Assembly: GCF_009866765.1 (NCBI RefSeq)
Contig: NZ_CP019431.1
Span: 992,001 to 1,056,000, forward strand
Direction of reading: 5' to 3'
Length of the DNA: 64,000 nt
From: Pseudomonas sp. S35
GTDB taxonomy: Bacteria; Pseudomonadota; Gammaproteobacteria; Pseudomonadales; Pseudomonadaceae
Positions within the stretch are counted from its first letter, which is position 1. Every line of letters starts with the position of its first letter. The position numbers and the translations under genes were made by a program. Below, piece by piece: positions 1 to 8,437 of the stretch. The notes beneath the pieces were generated by a model, which was not told the origin of the DNA, made no database searches, and worked only from the letters and a program-made list of their open reading frames with translations.

Positions 1-1
1 C

Positions 2-1861
2 AGCCGCGATCAGGAAAAGGACATGCGTACCTTTAGCTACAACGCGGGCGGTACCCCACTGCTCAACCGTCGTGACCAGGCGCAATACACCAGCCGTCTG
101 GATCGTTGGAGCTTGCTGGGGCGCCTGGAGTACAAACCGAATGAAAACCTCTATTCGTCACTGCTCGGGGCGCACTACAGCTACGACTCCGACGAGTACC
201 GCTACCTGAACATCCTTGAAGGCCGTTCTCCCAGCAACATCACGGCCAGCGGCGGCAGCTATAGCCAGGGTCGCAACCGTTACCGTGTGGACTACTTCCC
301 GGAAACCACGGCTACTGACCTGGCCATCTGGGACATCGACTTCAAACCCACCGAACAGCAGCGCCTGACCAGCAAACTCTACGCGGCACGCAGCACCTAT
401 CGACGCACCGATGACGGTCAATTCGAGTTCCGCTCCGGCTACAGCTCCAACTTCGGCTACCAGTACGACCTGACCCAACAAGATGCCGAAAACCGTGATA
501 TGTCGACCATCACGCCCGCCAACCCATCGGCAATGAACAATCCAGCGAACTACCAGTTGTTCAACATTCAGCCAGAAAAGCTCGAACGCCAGCAAACCAT
601 CAAAGAATGGCAAGGTACTTACGGTTTTAACACCGACCCTCAAGACCGTGGCCTGGGTGCCAAGGTCGGCACGAGCTGGCGGCGGATGGATGTGAGCCAG
701 GACATCGACCAGCAAACCTACCTGCCCAACAGCGCGAGCAGCCTGCCAGCCACCACGTTTGATAATGCGGCTGATTACTACAAGGCCACCAACCGCTACT
801 TCGCCGACAACCAAGGGCTGTTTCATCTCGACCAGGCCAACAGCGCGCTGCTCAGCACCCAGAACGACCTGAGTTACCAGGAAAATATCGCCGCCGGCTT
901 CGGCTTGCTCCGGTATCGCGGCGAGCGCTTCGAAATCCTCGGCGGCGCTCGCTATGAACACACTCAGTTCGACTCCTCGGCTTATCAGAACAACAACGGT
1001 GTGCTCAACCCGAGCAGCAACTCCGGGCGTTATGACAATCTGCTGCCCTCGTTCAGCGCCTATTACGACCTTACGAAATCGGTACGCTTGCGTGCAGGGT
1101 TCAGCCAGTCCCTGGGGCGTCCGAACCCTGAGTATGTGGTGCCGCTGAACAGCGTCACCCAAGTCGATGGGCAGATCAATATCAACCGCGGTAACCCGGG
1201 CCTAAAACCCATCACCTCCAACAACTACGACCTGGCTGTGGATTACTACTTCGGCCAGGGCGCCCTGTTGTCCATGGCGCTGTTTCAAAAAGACCTGAAA
1301 AACGAAATCTTCGTCGGCAGCTCCAGCAGCACCGACAGCAACGGTATCCAGACCGTCATCTCGCAACCGCTCAATACCTCGGCCGCGCAGGTTCGTGGCC
1401 TGTCGCTGAACCTGATCAAGGACCGCCTGGACTTCCTGCCGTTCCCGTTCGACGGGTTGGGGATCAAGCTCAACAGCACCTGGCTCGACGGCTCGATGGA
1501 CGTGCCGATGGCCGACGGCTCGTCGCGTCGCGCCAGCCAGTTGATTGGCGCGCCCAAGCAGCAATACAACGCCACGCTGATGTACGGCCTCGGCGATTTC
1601 AAATCACAGATCAGTTACGCCGTGGTTGGTGATCGCCGTACCAGCCTCAGTGTCCAGAACCCACTCCAGGACAAGTTCGAAGAGCGCTACGGCCAGCTCG
1701 ACGCGCAAATGAGCTACCAACTCACCTCGAACGTGACCGTCTACACCGAGGGCCGCAACCTCACCGACCAGAAACGTTTGATTCGCGATGCGGACAACAA
1801 CCTGCTTGAACGCAACAGCTTCGGGCAATCCTTCTGGCTCGGGATGAAAGTCAAACTCTGA
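2..1861 (+). CDS. TonB-dependent outer-membrane receptor, C-terminal part (5' end outside window)
   Basis: The reading frame is open from the window edge, so only the beta-barrel part of the receptor is present (about 619 residues). It should import a bulky nutrient across the outer membrane using TonB energy. The visible part has alternating aromatic strands, an RPNPEY element, a GNPGLKP element and a late NLTDQKR motif. These are typical of the barrel of the TIGR01782-like (Xanthomonas/Caulobacter type) receptors rather than siderophore receptors. The plug and TonB box are not visible. It lies 57 bp upstream of a dedicated exbB-exbD-tonB set and a glycerol-3-phosphate transporter, which suggests a phosphorylated or phosphodiester substrate. 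The substrate is inference from neighbours only. Confidence 0.88.
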   Translation, partial: SRDQEKDMRTFSYNAGGTPLLNRRDQAQYTSRLDRWSLLGRLEYKPNENLYSSLLGAHYSYDSDEYRYLNILEGRSPSNITASGGSYSQGRNRYRVDYFPETTATDLAIWDIDFKPTEQQRLTSKLYAARSTYRRTDDGQFEFRSGYSSNFGYQYDLTQQDAENRDMSTITPANPSAMNNPANYQLFNIQPEKLERQQTIKEWQGTYGFNTDPQDRGLGAKVGTSWRRMDVSQDIDQQTYLPNSASSLPATTFDNAADYYKATNRYFADNQGLFHLDQANSALLSTQNDLSYQENIAAGFGLLRYRGERFEILGGARYEHTQFDSSAYQNNNGVLNPSSNSGRYDNLLPSFSAYYDLTKSVRLRAGFSQSLGRPNPEYVVPLNSVTQVDGQININRGNPGLKPITSNNYDLAVDYYFGQGALLSMALFQKDLKNEIFVGSSSSTDSNGIQTVISQPLNTSAAQVRGLSLNLIKDRLDFLPFPFDGLGIKLNSTWLDGSMDVPMADGSSRRASQLIGAPKQQYNATLMYGLGDFKSQISYAVVGDRRTSLSVQNPLQDKFEERYGQLDAQMSYQLTSNVTVYTEGRNLTDQKRLIRDADNNLLERNSFGQSFWLGMKVKL

Positions 1862-1918
1862 TGCGCCAGGCCGCGCATCGCACCCCACACCCTTTGATTC
1901 ACACGGAGACACTTTTCA

Positions 1919-2617
1919 ATGCAATCTTCCATGTCCATCGTCAGCTTGATAGAAGGCGCCAGCCCGGTTGCTCAGACCGTCATGATGATCCTGCTGCTGG
2001 CCTCTGCCTTGAGCTGGCTGCTGATTTTTCTGCGCGGGCTGGACCTGCGTCTGGACAGCCGCGACCTGGCCGAGTTCGAACAGCGCTTTCATTCGGGCAT
2101 CGACCTCAACCAGCTGTACAAAGACCTGCCGGAGCAACCAACAGGTGTGAGTAAGGTGTTCCGCGACGGCTTTCGCAACTTTTGCCAACTGAGCCACAGC
2201 AACATCGATCCGGCGGTGACCATGGAAGCTGTCGGCAGCGCCATGCGCCTGGCCCTGTCCCGCGAAGGCATGCGCCTGAACCGCCATTTGGTGGTCCTCG
2301 CCACCATCAGTTCGGCCAGCCCTTATATTGGTTTGTTCGGGACGGTGTGGGGCATTATGGGATCGTTCCAAGCCCTCGGCGCGACGTCCCAGGCGACCCT
2401 GGCCACGGTGGCACCGTGGATTGCCGAGGCCCTGGTGGCGACCGCGATTGGCTTGTTCACCGCCATTCCCGCCGTGATTGCCTATAACGGCCTGTCCAAA
2501 CGGGTCGCAGACTTGCAGACACGCCTGGCCGACATCGCCGAAGAACTGCACACCTTGTTGCTGACCAGCCTGCACACCCGGCCCAACCTGCGCGTTGCCG
2601 CAAGGGAGAAAGCATGA
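1919..2617 (+). CDS. exbB: ExbB/TolQ-type proton channel protein
   Basis: A MotA/TolQ/ExbB family inner-membrane protein of 232 residues, near the usual size. Hydrophobic segments lie at about residues 18-38, 127-150 and 166-190. The conserved IGLFGTVWGIMGSF and AEALVATAIGLFTAIPAVIAYN-like blocks of TM2 and TM3 are present. With ExbD it converts proton motive force into TonB movement. Its stop overlaps the exbD start (ATGA), so the two are translationally coupled. The TM2-TM3 sequence is as close to TolQ as to ExbB, but the tonB neighbour favours ExbB. It is likely co-transcribed with the receptor upstream. Confidence 0.92.
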   Translation: MQSSMSIVSLIEGASPVAQTVMMILLLASALSWLLIFLRGLDLRLDSRDLAEFEQRFHSGIDLNQLYKDLPEQPTGVSKVFRDGFRNFCQLSHSNIDPAVTMEAVGSAMRLALSREGMRLNRHLVVLATISSASPYIGLFGTVWGIMGSFQALGATSQATLATVAPWIAEALVATAIGLFTAIPAVIAYNGLSKRVADLQTRLADIAEELHTLLLTSLHTRPNLRVAAREKA

Positions 2618-3060
2618 ATCAGAAAGGCTCCTTCCACTCGGTCTCGCGGGGCAAGATCTCCAGCGAGATGAACGTGGTGCCGTTCATCGACGTGGTCCTG
2701 GTGTTGCTGGTGATCTTCATGGTCGCCACGCCGCTGATGACCCAAGGGGTGCATGTCGATCTGCCGCGCCTTGGCGCGCAGGCCATTGACACCCCGGAGC
2801 ATCCGCCACTGGTGGTCAGTATCGATGCCGATGGCCAGTACTACCTGAACCGTGGCGACGACGAGCGTGTCAGCCTGGCCTTGCCGACTGTCGGCGAGCA
2901 AGTGCGCAGTGCGCTCGGCGATCAAGCCAATACGGCGGTGTTGATTCGCGGTGATCGCGCGGTCAGCTATGGCCGGATCATGGAACTGATGGGCGCCTTG
3001 CAACAAGCCGGCGTGCCCAATGTCGGGCTTATTTCGCAAACGCCGGATGCCACACCATGA
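2614..3060 (+). CDS. exbD: ExbD/TolR-type energy transducer
   Basis: A 148-residue ExbD/TolR family protein with one N-terminal membrane helix. The essential membrane Asp is seen as Asp26 in NVVPFIDVVLVLLVIFM. The periplasmic domain follows and ends in a typical segment on GRIMELMGALQQAGV. It partners ExbB in the proton-driven motor. The start overlaps the exbB stop and its own stop overlaps the tonB start (both ATGA). This gives a tight exbB-exbD-tonB unit, presumably serving the receptor just upstream. Confidence 0.93.
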   Translation: MNQKGSFHSVSRGKISSEMNVVPFIDVVLVLLVIFMVATPLMTQGVHVDLPRLGAQAIDTPEHPPLVVSIDADGQYYLNRGDDERVSLALPTVGEQVRSALGDQANTAVLIRGDRAVSYGRIMELMGALQQAGVPNVGLISQTPDATP

Positions 3061-4034
3061 AACCAGCCCTGCAGCTTCCAGAACTCGGCCTGTCGTTCGC
3101 CCCGGCCACCGCCGTGCTGCCAGAACAGCGGGTGCGCTGCCGCTTCAACGTGCATTCGGGCGATGAAACGGTGAGAACCGCTGCCATCGCCTTCCCCGTC
3201 GCAACGCCGCACCTGAGGCTGCTCCCGCCGTTGCGCACGCCCCCATCACGCAGCGTGTCACCGAACTCGGCGCGTCTGGCGCTGGTGCTGGTGCCGCTGG
3301 TGGTCGCCGTGCACCTGCTGGCCTTGTGGCTGAGTAACGCCCAGTCGGTTCCCGAGACCGTTGAACCGGACAAGCAAACCGTGGTGATCCACACCGGGCT
3401 CGCAGCGGACCCGGCCATCGCGGCGGCGGCCCAGGCGCGCGCAGCTGCACAGGCCGCCGAAGCACAGCGTCAGCAGGCGGCCGAACAGGCGCAAGCGGCC
3501 AAACAGCAGGCACAGCTGGAAGCCAGCCATCTGGCGGAGCAAGCGCAGATCCAGGCCCGCGAAAAGGCCGCAGCACGACCACCGGTAAAACCTGCACCGC
3601 AGCGCAGTGCGACACCACCGGCGCAAACACCATCCCTCGCGCTGTCCAACCCGAACCCGGCGCCCGCCGCAGCGGCAGCTGCAGCGGCAGCGCAAACCGC
3701 GCAACCCGCCGCCAGTTCCGGAGCGCCAACTGACGTGCCGGCAGGCGCGGGCAAGCAATACGTACCGCTGGTCAAAACCGCCCCGGACTACCCGACGGCG
3801 GCGCTGGAAAACGAGTTGGAAGGTGACTGCACCGTGGAATACGACTTGCTGCCCAACGGTACGACAACGGCGCCGCGCCTGGTCAAAGGGCTATGCGACG
3901 CCTCGCATTTCGGCACGGCCTCACTCAAGGCTGCCGCCGGCTTTCGCTATAGCCCGCAAGAGGCTGATGGGCATCCGGTCAAAGTCATCGGGGTGCGCAA
4001 TACCTTTCACTACCGGCTACAGAATGCGCAGTAG
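3057..4034 (+). CDS. tonB: TonB energy transducer with a long N-terminal extension
   Basis: A TonB-family protein of 325 residues. The single membrane anchor is at about residues 73-93, followed by an Ala/Gln-rich, probably helical stretch (about 105-175), a Pro/Ala-rich linker and a C-terminal TonB domain (about 235-325, YPTAALENELEG to FHYRL). It carries energy across the periplasm to the receptor. The start chosen overlaps the exbD stop (ATGA), which leaves an unusual cytoplasmic tail of about 70 residues before the anchor. A later start cannot be excluded, but no other start has the same coupling. It closes the receptor-exbB-exbD-tonB cluster. Confidence 0.88.
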   Translation: MKPALQLPELGLSFAPATAVLPEQRVRCRFNVHSGDETVRTAAIAFPVATPHLRLLPPLRTPPSRSVSPNSARLALVLVPLVVAVHLLALWLSNAQSVPETVEPDKQTVVIHTGLAADPAIAAAAQARAAAQAAEAQRQQAAEQAQAAKQQAQLEASHLAEQAQIQAREKAAARPPVKPAPQRSATPPAQTPSLALSNPNPAPAAAAAAAAAQTAQPAASSGAPTDVPAGAGKQYVPLVKTAPDYPTAALENELEGDCTVEYDLLPNGTTTAPRLVKGLCDASHFGTASLKAAAGFRYSPQEADGHPVKVIGVRNTFHYRLQNAQ

Positions 4035-4124
4035 CAGGTGCGCTATCGATTACCACACTCCAAGTGTTGAACGCCGCCAGGCAGACGCCTGACGATCAGC
4101 ACTGTGGCGCGTCCTGATCGTTAA

Positions 4125-4160
4125 CTGTCAGTCGAGGAGGCCCCGTCACAAATATTACAC
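4125..4160 (+). promoter_or_regulatory. Possible weak Pho box upstream of ugpB
   Basis: CTGTCAG and, further on, CCGTCAC-AAAT-ATTACAC lie just before the ugpB start. The second is a degenerate 7-4-7 direct repeat resembling the PhoB site CTGTCAT-N4-CTGTCAT; the first half matches well, the second poorly. ugp genes belong to the Pho regulon in other bacteria, so regulation by phosphate starvation is plausible. The site itself is weak evidence. Confidence 0.25.
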
Positions 4161-4203
4161 ATTGGTTGTATTAAATGAGGCTCCCCTGTCACGGTCGCCG
4201 ATC

Positions 4204-5508
4204 ATGCGTGTCCTCCTCGCGGTCTTCCTCGCCCTGCTGCTCAGGCCGGTCATGGCCGGTGCTGCTGAGCCCGTGGAGTTCTGGTACGGACACAGCGGCG
4301 CCGCCGGGGCGGTGATCGAGCGATTGTGCTCGCACTTCAACGCCAGCCACCCCGGGCTGAGACCTCTGCGTTGTGTGGCCCAAGGAAGCTATGAACAGAC
4401 GCTGCAAAAAACCGTGGCCGCCTACCGCGCCGGCAACAGCCCGGCGCTGGTGGAAATCTATGACGTCGCGACCCTCGATATGCTGCTGGGAGGCGCCAGC
4501 ATGGCCGTGCAACAGGTCATGACCGAACAGCACCAACAAAACGCCCCCCACGATTTTTTGCCGGCGGTCCAGCGCTATTACGCTGATCGCGATGGCCAGT
4601 TAGCGGCCCAGCCATTCGCCGTGTCCACCGCGGTGCTCTACAGCCACCGCGCCACACTGGCCGCTGCGGGCATCAGCGAACCGCCTGCTACCTGGGAAGC
4701 CTTCGACGCGGCACTGCAAGCGCTGAAACGCCACGGCCTGACCTGCCCGGCAGTGACGGACTTCAATCCGTGGATCTGGCTGGAGCAGAGCAGCGCGGCG
4801 ATGGGGGTCCCTGTGGCCAGTGCTGCCAATGGCACAGAAGGACTGCACGCGCGTTATCGCTTCGACAGCGGTCCGCACCCGCGACTGCTGGCCGATCTGG
4901 CGCGCTGGGTCGCCCAAGGCAGCCTGGTCAACCAGGCCGCGACCCGCAGCGGCCGTCAGGAGCTGGCCTTTGCCGCCGGCGACTGCGCGCTGCTGCTGAG
5001 TTCCACCGGCGCGTGGAATCTGCTGGCCAGCGGGCAGATCGATGACGTCGTGATCAGTCCGATCCCGGTGTACCAGGGCTTCCCTCGCCAGGCCACGGTT
5101 ATTGGCGGCGCCGCACTCTGGGTGCTGCGCGGGCAATCGCCAGAGGCCTATGCCACGGTAGCCGCCTTCCTCGCCTACCTTCGCCAACCCGCGGTGCAGA
5201 TCTCGTTCAGCCGCCAAACCGGTTACCTGCCGGTGACTCAGCAGGCCGCCGCCCTGATCCTGGCCAGCCAGCCGTCCGACTCCGCAGTGGCAGTGGGCCT
5301 GTCCTCCCTGAGGCGGGCAGACGGGCAAACCAGCACGCCACTGCGCACAGGTTTTCTGACCCGTCTGCGCCTGATCTGGACCCAGGAACTGCAAAACGCC
5401 CTGGCCCGCCACAGCAGCACCGACGTAGCCGTGCAGCAGATCGTAGAGCGCGGCAACGACTTGCTGACCACTTTCGAAGAGACCTACCGCTATGTCCCAA
5501 CGCTCTGA
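4204..5508 (+). CDS. ugpB: sn-glycerol-3-phosphate-binding periplasmic protein (UgpB-like)
   Basis: An extracellular solute-binding protein (family 1) that captures glycerol-3-phosphate or glycerophosphodiesters for an ABC importer. The ATG chosen gives a clear signal peptide (MRVLLAVFLALLL then AGAAEP); an upstream in-frame ATG would put 14 extra residues before it. UgpB hallmarks are present: FWYGHSG near the mature N-terminus, a YEQTLQKTVAAYRAGNSPALVE block, IGGAALWV, and a C-terminal VERGNDLLTTFE that matches E. coli UgpB (VERGNQLLRRFE). It is the first gene of ugpBAEC plus a phosphodiesterase. Ligand preference within the family cannot be read from sequence. Confidence 0.9.
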   Translation: MRVLLAVFLALLLRPVMAGAAEPVEFWYGHSGAAGAVIERLCSHFNASHPGLRPLRCVAQGSYEQTLQKTVAAYRAGNSPALVEIYDVATLDMLLGGASMAVQQVMTEQHQQNAPHDFLPAVQRYYADRDGQLAAQPFAVSTAVLYSHRATLAAAGISEPPATWEAFDAALQALKRHGLTCPAVTDFNPWIWLEQSSAAMGVPVASAANGTEGLHARYRFDSGPHPRLLADLARWVAQGSLVNQAATRSGRQELAFAAGDCALLLSSTGAWNLLASGQIDDVVISPIPVYQGFPRQATVIGGAALWVLRGQSPEAYATVAAFLAYLRQPAVQISFSRQTGYLPVTQQAAALILASQPSDSAVAVGLSSLRRADGQTSTPLRTGFLTRLRLIWTQELQNALARHSSTDVAVQQIVERGNDLLTTFEETYRYVPTL

Positions 5509-5529
5509 GCTCCTCTGCAGGGCGCAGCC

Positions 5530-6426
5530 ATGAGCGATGGTGCGCGTTTCCCTCAGCGTTATCTGCCGCTGCTGTTTGCCCTGCCGCAGTTGCTCGCGCT
5601 GCTGTTGTTTTTCTATTGGCCAAGCCTGCAAGCGTTTTGGTGGTCGTTGCACCGCATACAGCCGTTCGGTAACGGCGAGCGGTTTACCGGGCTGGCCAAT
5701 TATGTGCGTGTGCTGAACGACCCCGGGGTGTTGGCGGCGTTGCGTGCGACCTGGATTTTCAGCCTGAGCGCTACACTGTTGGCGATGTTGATCGCCTTGC
5801 TGCTGGCGGCCTGCCTTGAGCTAAAATTGCGCGGGCGCCAGTTGGCCCGCAACCTGCTTATCTGGCCCTACGCGGTCTCTGGCGCGACCCTCGGGATGAT
5901 CGTCCAGGTGATCGCCAACCCACTGTTCGGCCCACTGGCCTGGCTCAACCACCTCGTGCCCGGCAGTTGGGCGCCCCATGCCGAACCCTGGCAAGCCATG
6001 ACGTTATTGGTGGTCGGTTACGCCTGGTGCCAGGTGCCGTTCAACCTGATAATGCTGATCGCCAGCCTGCAAACATTGCCCGAAGATTGCCTGGCGGCTG
6101 CGGCCCTGGATGGCGCCGGTCCCTGGCGGCGTCTGCGCGATATGCAACTGCCGCTGATCGCGCCCTACCTGGTGTTTGTGTTTATCGTCGGCCTGCTCGA
6201 CAGCCTATCCAACAGTTTTGGCCTAGTCGATACCCTGACCAAGGGCGGCCCTGGCGATAGCACCCAGGTGTTGGCTTACAAGATTTATCAGGATGGATTC
6301 ACCGGCATGGACCTGGCCGGCTCGTCGACTTTGTCAGTGTTGATGTTGCTGCTTATTGGCGCGTTGAGCCTGGTGCAATGGCGCTTCATGGCTTGGCGCT
6401 CTAGGCGCCGAGGTGCTCATGGTTGA
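5530..6426 (+). CDS. ugpA: Glycerol-3-phosphate ABC transporter permease (UgpA-like)
   Basis: An inner-membrane permease of the MalF/UgpA type, 298 residues with about six membrane helices. The cytoplasmic EAA loop is visible as AAALDGAGPWRRLRDMQLPLI, which contacts the ATPase. It starts 21 bp after ugpB and its end overlaps the start of the next permease by a few bases. It pairs with UgpE to form the channel. Assignment to UgpA rests on position between a UgpB-like protein and UgpE/UgpC homologues. Confidence 0.9.
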   Translation: MSDGARFPQRYLPLLFALPQLLALLLFFYWPSLQAFWWSLHRIQPFGNGERFTGLANYVRVLNDPGVLAALRATWIFSLSATLLAMLIALLLAACLELKLRGRQLARNLLIWPYAVSGATLGMIVQVIANPLFGPLAWLNHLVPGSWAPHAEPWQAMTLLVVGYAWCQVPFNLIMLIASLQTLPEDCLAAAALDGAGPWRRLRDMQLPLIAPYLVFVFIVGLLDSLSNSFGLVDTLTKGGPGDSTQVLAYKIYQDGFTGMDLAGSSTLSVLMLLLIGALSLVQWRFMAWRSRRRGAHG

Positions 6427-7312
6427 GCGCAGCCCGCTGCTGAATGCATTGGCCTATGGGCTGCTGGCCCTGGGTATGACCTTTGCCCTCGGCCCGATGT
6501 ACCTGGCGTTGTGTGCGGCCACGGTCAGCAATGCGCATCTGCTGAACCAAGGCATCCCACTGCTGCCCGGGGATCAATGGCTACACAACATGGCGCAAGT
6601 GTCGCAGCGTATCGACCTGCTGCGCCTGCTGGGCAACAGCTTACTGGTGGCAACGTCAGTGGTCATCGGCAAACTGACGCTGTCGGCACTGACGGCGTTT
6701 GCCGTGGTGTACTTTCGCGGCCCCTTCACGTCGCTGATTTTCTTCGCCGTGCTGGGCACCCTGTTGTTGCCGGTGGAGGTTCGTGTCATCCCGACCTATG
6801 CGGTAGCCGGCGACCTGCTAGGCCCGCTGCGAACGCTGCTACACGCACTGGGTATTACCAGCTTACCGGTTCCCACCCTGAACGTGCTCGACAGCTACCC
6901 AGGACTAGCCCTGCCGCTGATGGCCTCGGCGACAGGCACCTTCCTGTTTCGCCAATTCTACAAAACCCTACCCGCCGATCTGGTGGAAGCCGCGCGCCTG
7001 GATGGCGCGGGCCCCTGGCGTTTTTTCTTCGACATCTTGCTGCCGCTGTCGAAAGCCAACTTTGCCGCGCTCGGCACCTTGGTGTTCATCGGTGCGTGGA
7101 AAGACTACCTGTGGCCGATGGTGGCAACCAATCGCCCGGAAATGCGGACCTTGGTGCTGGGCATCGCGAGTTTCGCGCCAACCGACAGCACTCAACTGCC
7201 AGAATGGAACCTGCTGATGGCGGCGGCGATTGTCAGCCTGATCCCACCGATCCTGGTTATCGCGCAGATGCAACGCTGGTTCGCCAAAGGCCTCGTCGGA
7301 GTCAACAAATGA
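6419..7312 (+). CDS. ugpE: Glycerol-3-phosphate ABC transporter permease (UgpE-like)
   Basis: The second permease of the importer, MalG/UgpE type, with about six membrane helices and the EAA loop EAARLDGAGPWRFFFDILLPLS. An ATG two codons upstream is also possible; the chosen start (MVERSPLLNALAY) removes two residues with little support. It overlaps ugpA, and its stop overlaps the ugpC start (ATGA), so the three membrane and ATPase genes are translationally coupled. Confidence 0.89.
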   Translation: MVERSPLLNALAYGLLALGMTFALGPMYLALCAATVSNAHLLNQGIPLLPGDQWLHNMAQVSQRIDLLRLLGNSLLVATSVVIGKLTLSALTAFAVVYFRGPFTSLIFFAVLGTLLLPVEVRVIPTYAVAGDLLGPLRTLLHALGITSLPVPTLNVLDSYPGLALPLMASATGTFLFRQFYKTLPADLVEAARLDGAGPWRFFFDILLPLSKANFAALGTLVFIGAWKDYLWPMVATNRPEMRTLVLGIASFAPTDSTQLPEWNLLMAAAIVSLIPPILVIAQMQRWFAKGLVGVNK

Positions 7313-8421
7313 ACGCGCTCGTATCCCTCAAACAGGCTCCCGATGTCACCCTGCAAGGGTTGACGAAGCGATACGCTAATCACGGCCCAGCGGTGCTTGA
7401 CGGACTCGACCTGGAACTCTCGGCCGGTCAGTTCAACGTGATTCTGGGACCGTCCGGCTGTGGCAAGTCGACCCTGTTGCGCCTGGTCGCCGGTCTTGAG
7501 CAGCCCGACAGCGGGCGCGTGTTGATCGGTGGCCAGGACGTTACCCGCTTACCGCCTGCCCAACGTCAGTGCGCCATGGTGTTTCAACATTACGCGCTGT
7601 ACCCACACATGACCGTGCGCGACAACATCGGCTATGGCTTGCGTGTGGCCGGCGTTCCCAAGGCAGAACGCGACGCCCGCGTCGAAGAGATCGCCCGCAC
7701 CCTGACCCTGGACGCGTTACTCGAGCGCAAGCCAGCGCAACTGTCCGGTGGTCAGCGCCAGCGTGTCGCAATTGGCCGCGCACTGGTGAGACGGCCGCCG
7801 GTGTTGCTGTTCGATGAGCCGCTGTGCAACCTCGACAGCGCCTTGCGCCAGGACATGCGCCTGGAGTTGCGCCGCCTGCACCAGCAAACTGGTTGCACCA
7901 TTCTGTACGTCACCCACGACCAGACCGAAGCCATGGCTCTCGCGGACCGGATCATTGTGCTGGACCGTGGCCGTATCGAACAAATCGACACCCCACAGGT
8001 GCTCTATCGTCAGCCGGCATCGACTCGCGTGGCCCGTTGCCTCGGCACGCCGCCGATGAACCTCCTTGCAGTCCATCGCGAAGGCGCCGGGGCGCTGATC
8101 CTCAATGACGGACAGCGGCTAGCGTTGCAACTGCCCGCTGAACTCCCGGTATCGCCCACCCTACTGCTGGGTATTCGCCCCGAAAGCGTACGGTTCGGCG
8201 CGCATGCATTGCAGGCGAGCCTGCACAGCGTCGAAGAGCTCGGCAGCCACAGATTGCTGCATTGTCGGCTGGCCGGAGAGCCAATTCTGGTCAGCCATCC
8301 TAGCCCCTTACACCTGAAACCCGGAGACGCCGTAGGGCTAGAGTTTGCTGCCGCCGACGCGGTGCTGTTCGACGCTGCCAGCGGTCGCCGTCTCCCTTTT
8401 TCCTTAGTCCCCTGCCCCTAG
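7309..8421 (+). CDS. ugpC: Glycerol-3-phosphate ABC transporter ATP-binding protein (UgpC-like)
   Basis: An ABC ATPase of the MalK/UgpC subfamily, 370 residues, powering the importer. Walker A is GPSGCGKST (residues 47-55), Q-loop Gln93, signature LSGGQ (145-149), Walker B VLLFDE (165-170) and the switch His203. A C-terminal MOP/TOBE-like regulatory domain (about 240-370) follows, as in UgpC and MalK. The open frame extends far upstream through ugpE, but the ATG overlapping the ugpE stop fits the family N-terminus and length. All catalytic residues are intact. Confidence 0.93.
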   Translation: MNALVSLKQAPDVTLQGLTKRYANHGPAVLDGLDLELSAGQFNVILGPSGCGKSTLLRLVAGLEQPDSGRVLIGGQDVTRLPPAQRQCAMVFQHYALYPHMTVRDNIGYGLRVAGVPKAERDARVEEIARTLTLDALLERKPAQLSGGQRQRVAIGRALVRRPPVLLFDEPLCNLDSALRQDMRLELRRLHQQTGCTILYVTHDQTEAMALADRIIVLDRGRIEQIDTPQVLYRQPASTRVARCLGTPPMNLLAVHREGAGALILNDGQRLALQLPAELPVSPTLLLGIRPESVRFGAHALQASLHSVEELGSHRLLHCRLAGEPILVSHPSPLHLKPGDAVGLEFAAADAVLFDAASGRRLPFSLVPCP

Positions 8422-8437
8422 TCAACAGTGAGCGCCC

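Noticed and set aside
158..1162. 334-residue open frame on the minus strand inside the TonB-dependent receptor
   Set aside because: It is antisense to a clear receptor gene in high-GC DNA; composition is typical of a shadow frame and it has no ribosome site or family feature.
6511..7308. N-terminal extension of UgpC through ugpE
   Set aside because: The frame is open but overlaps a complete permease; the ATG at the ugpE stop fits family length and N-terminus.
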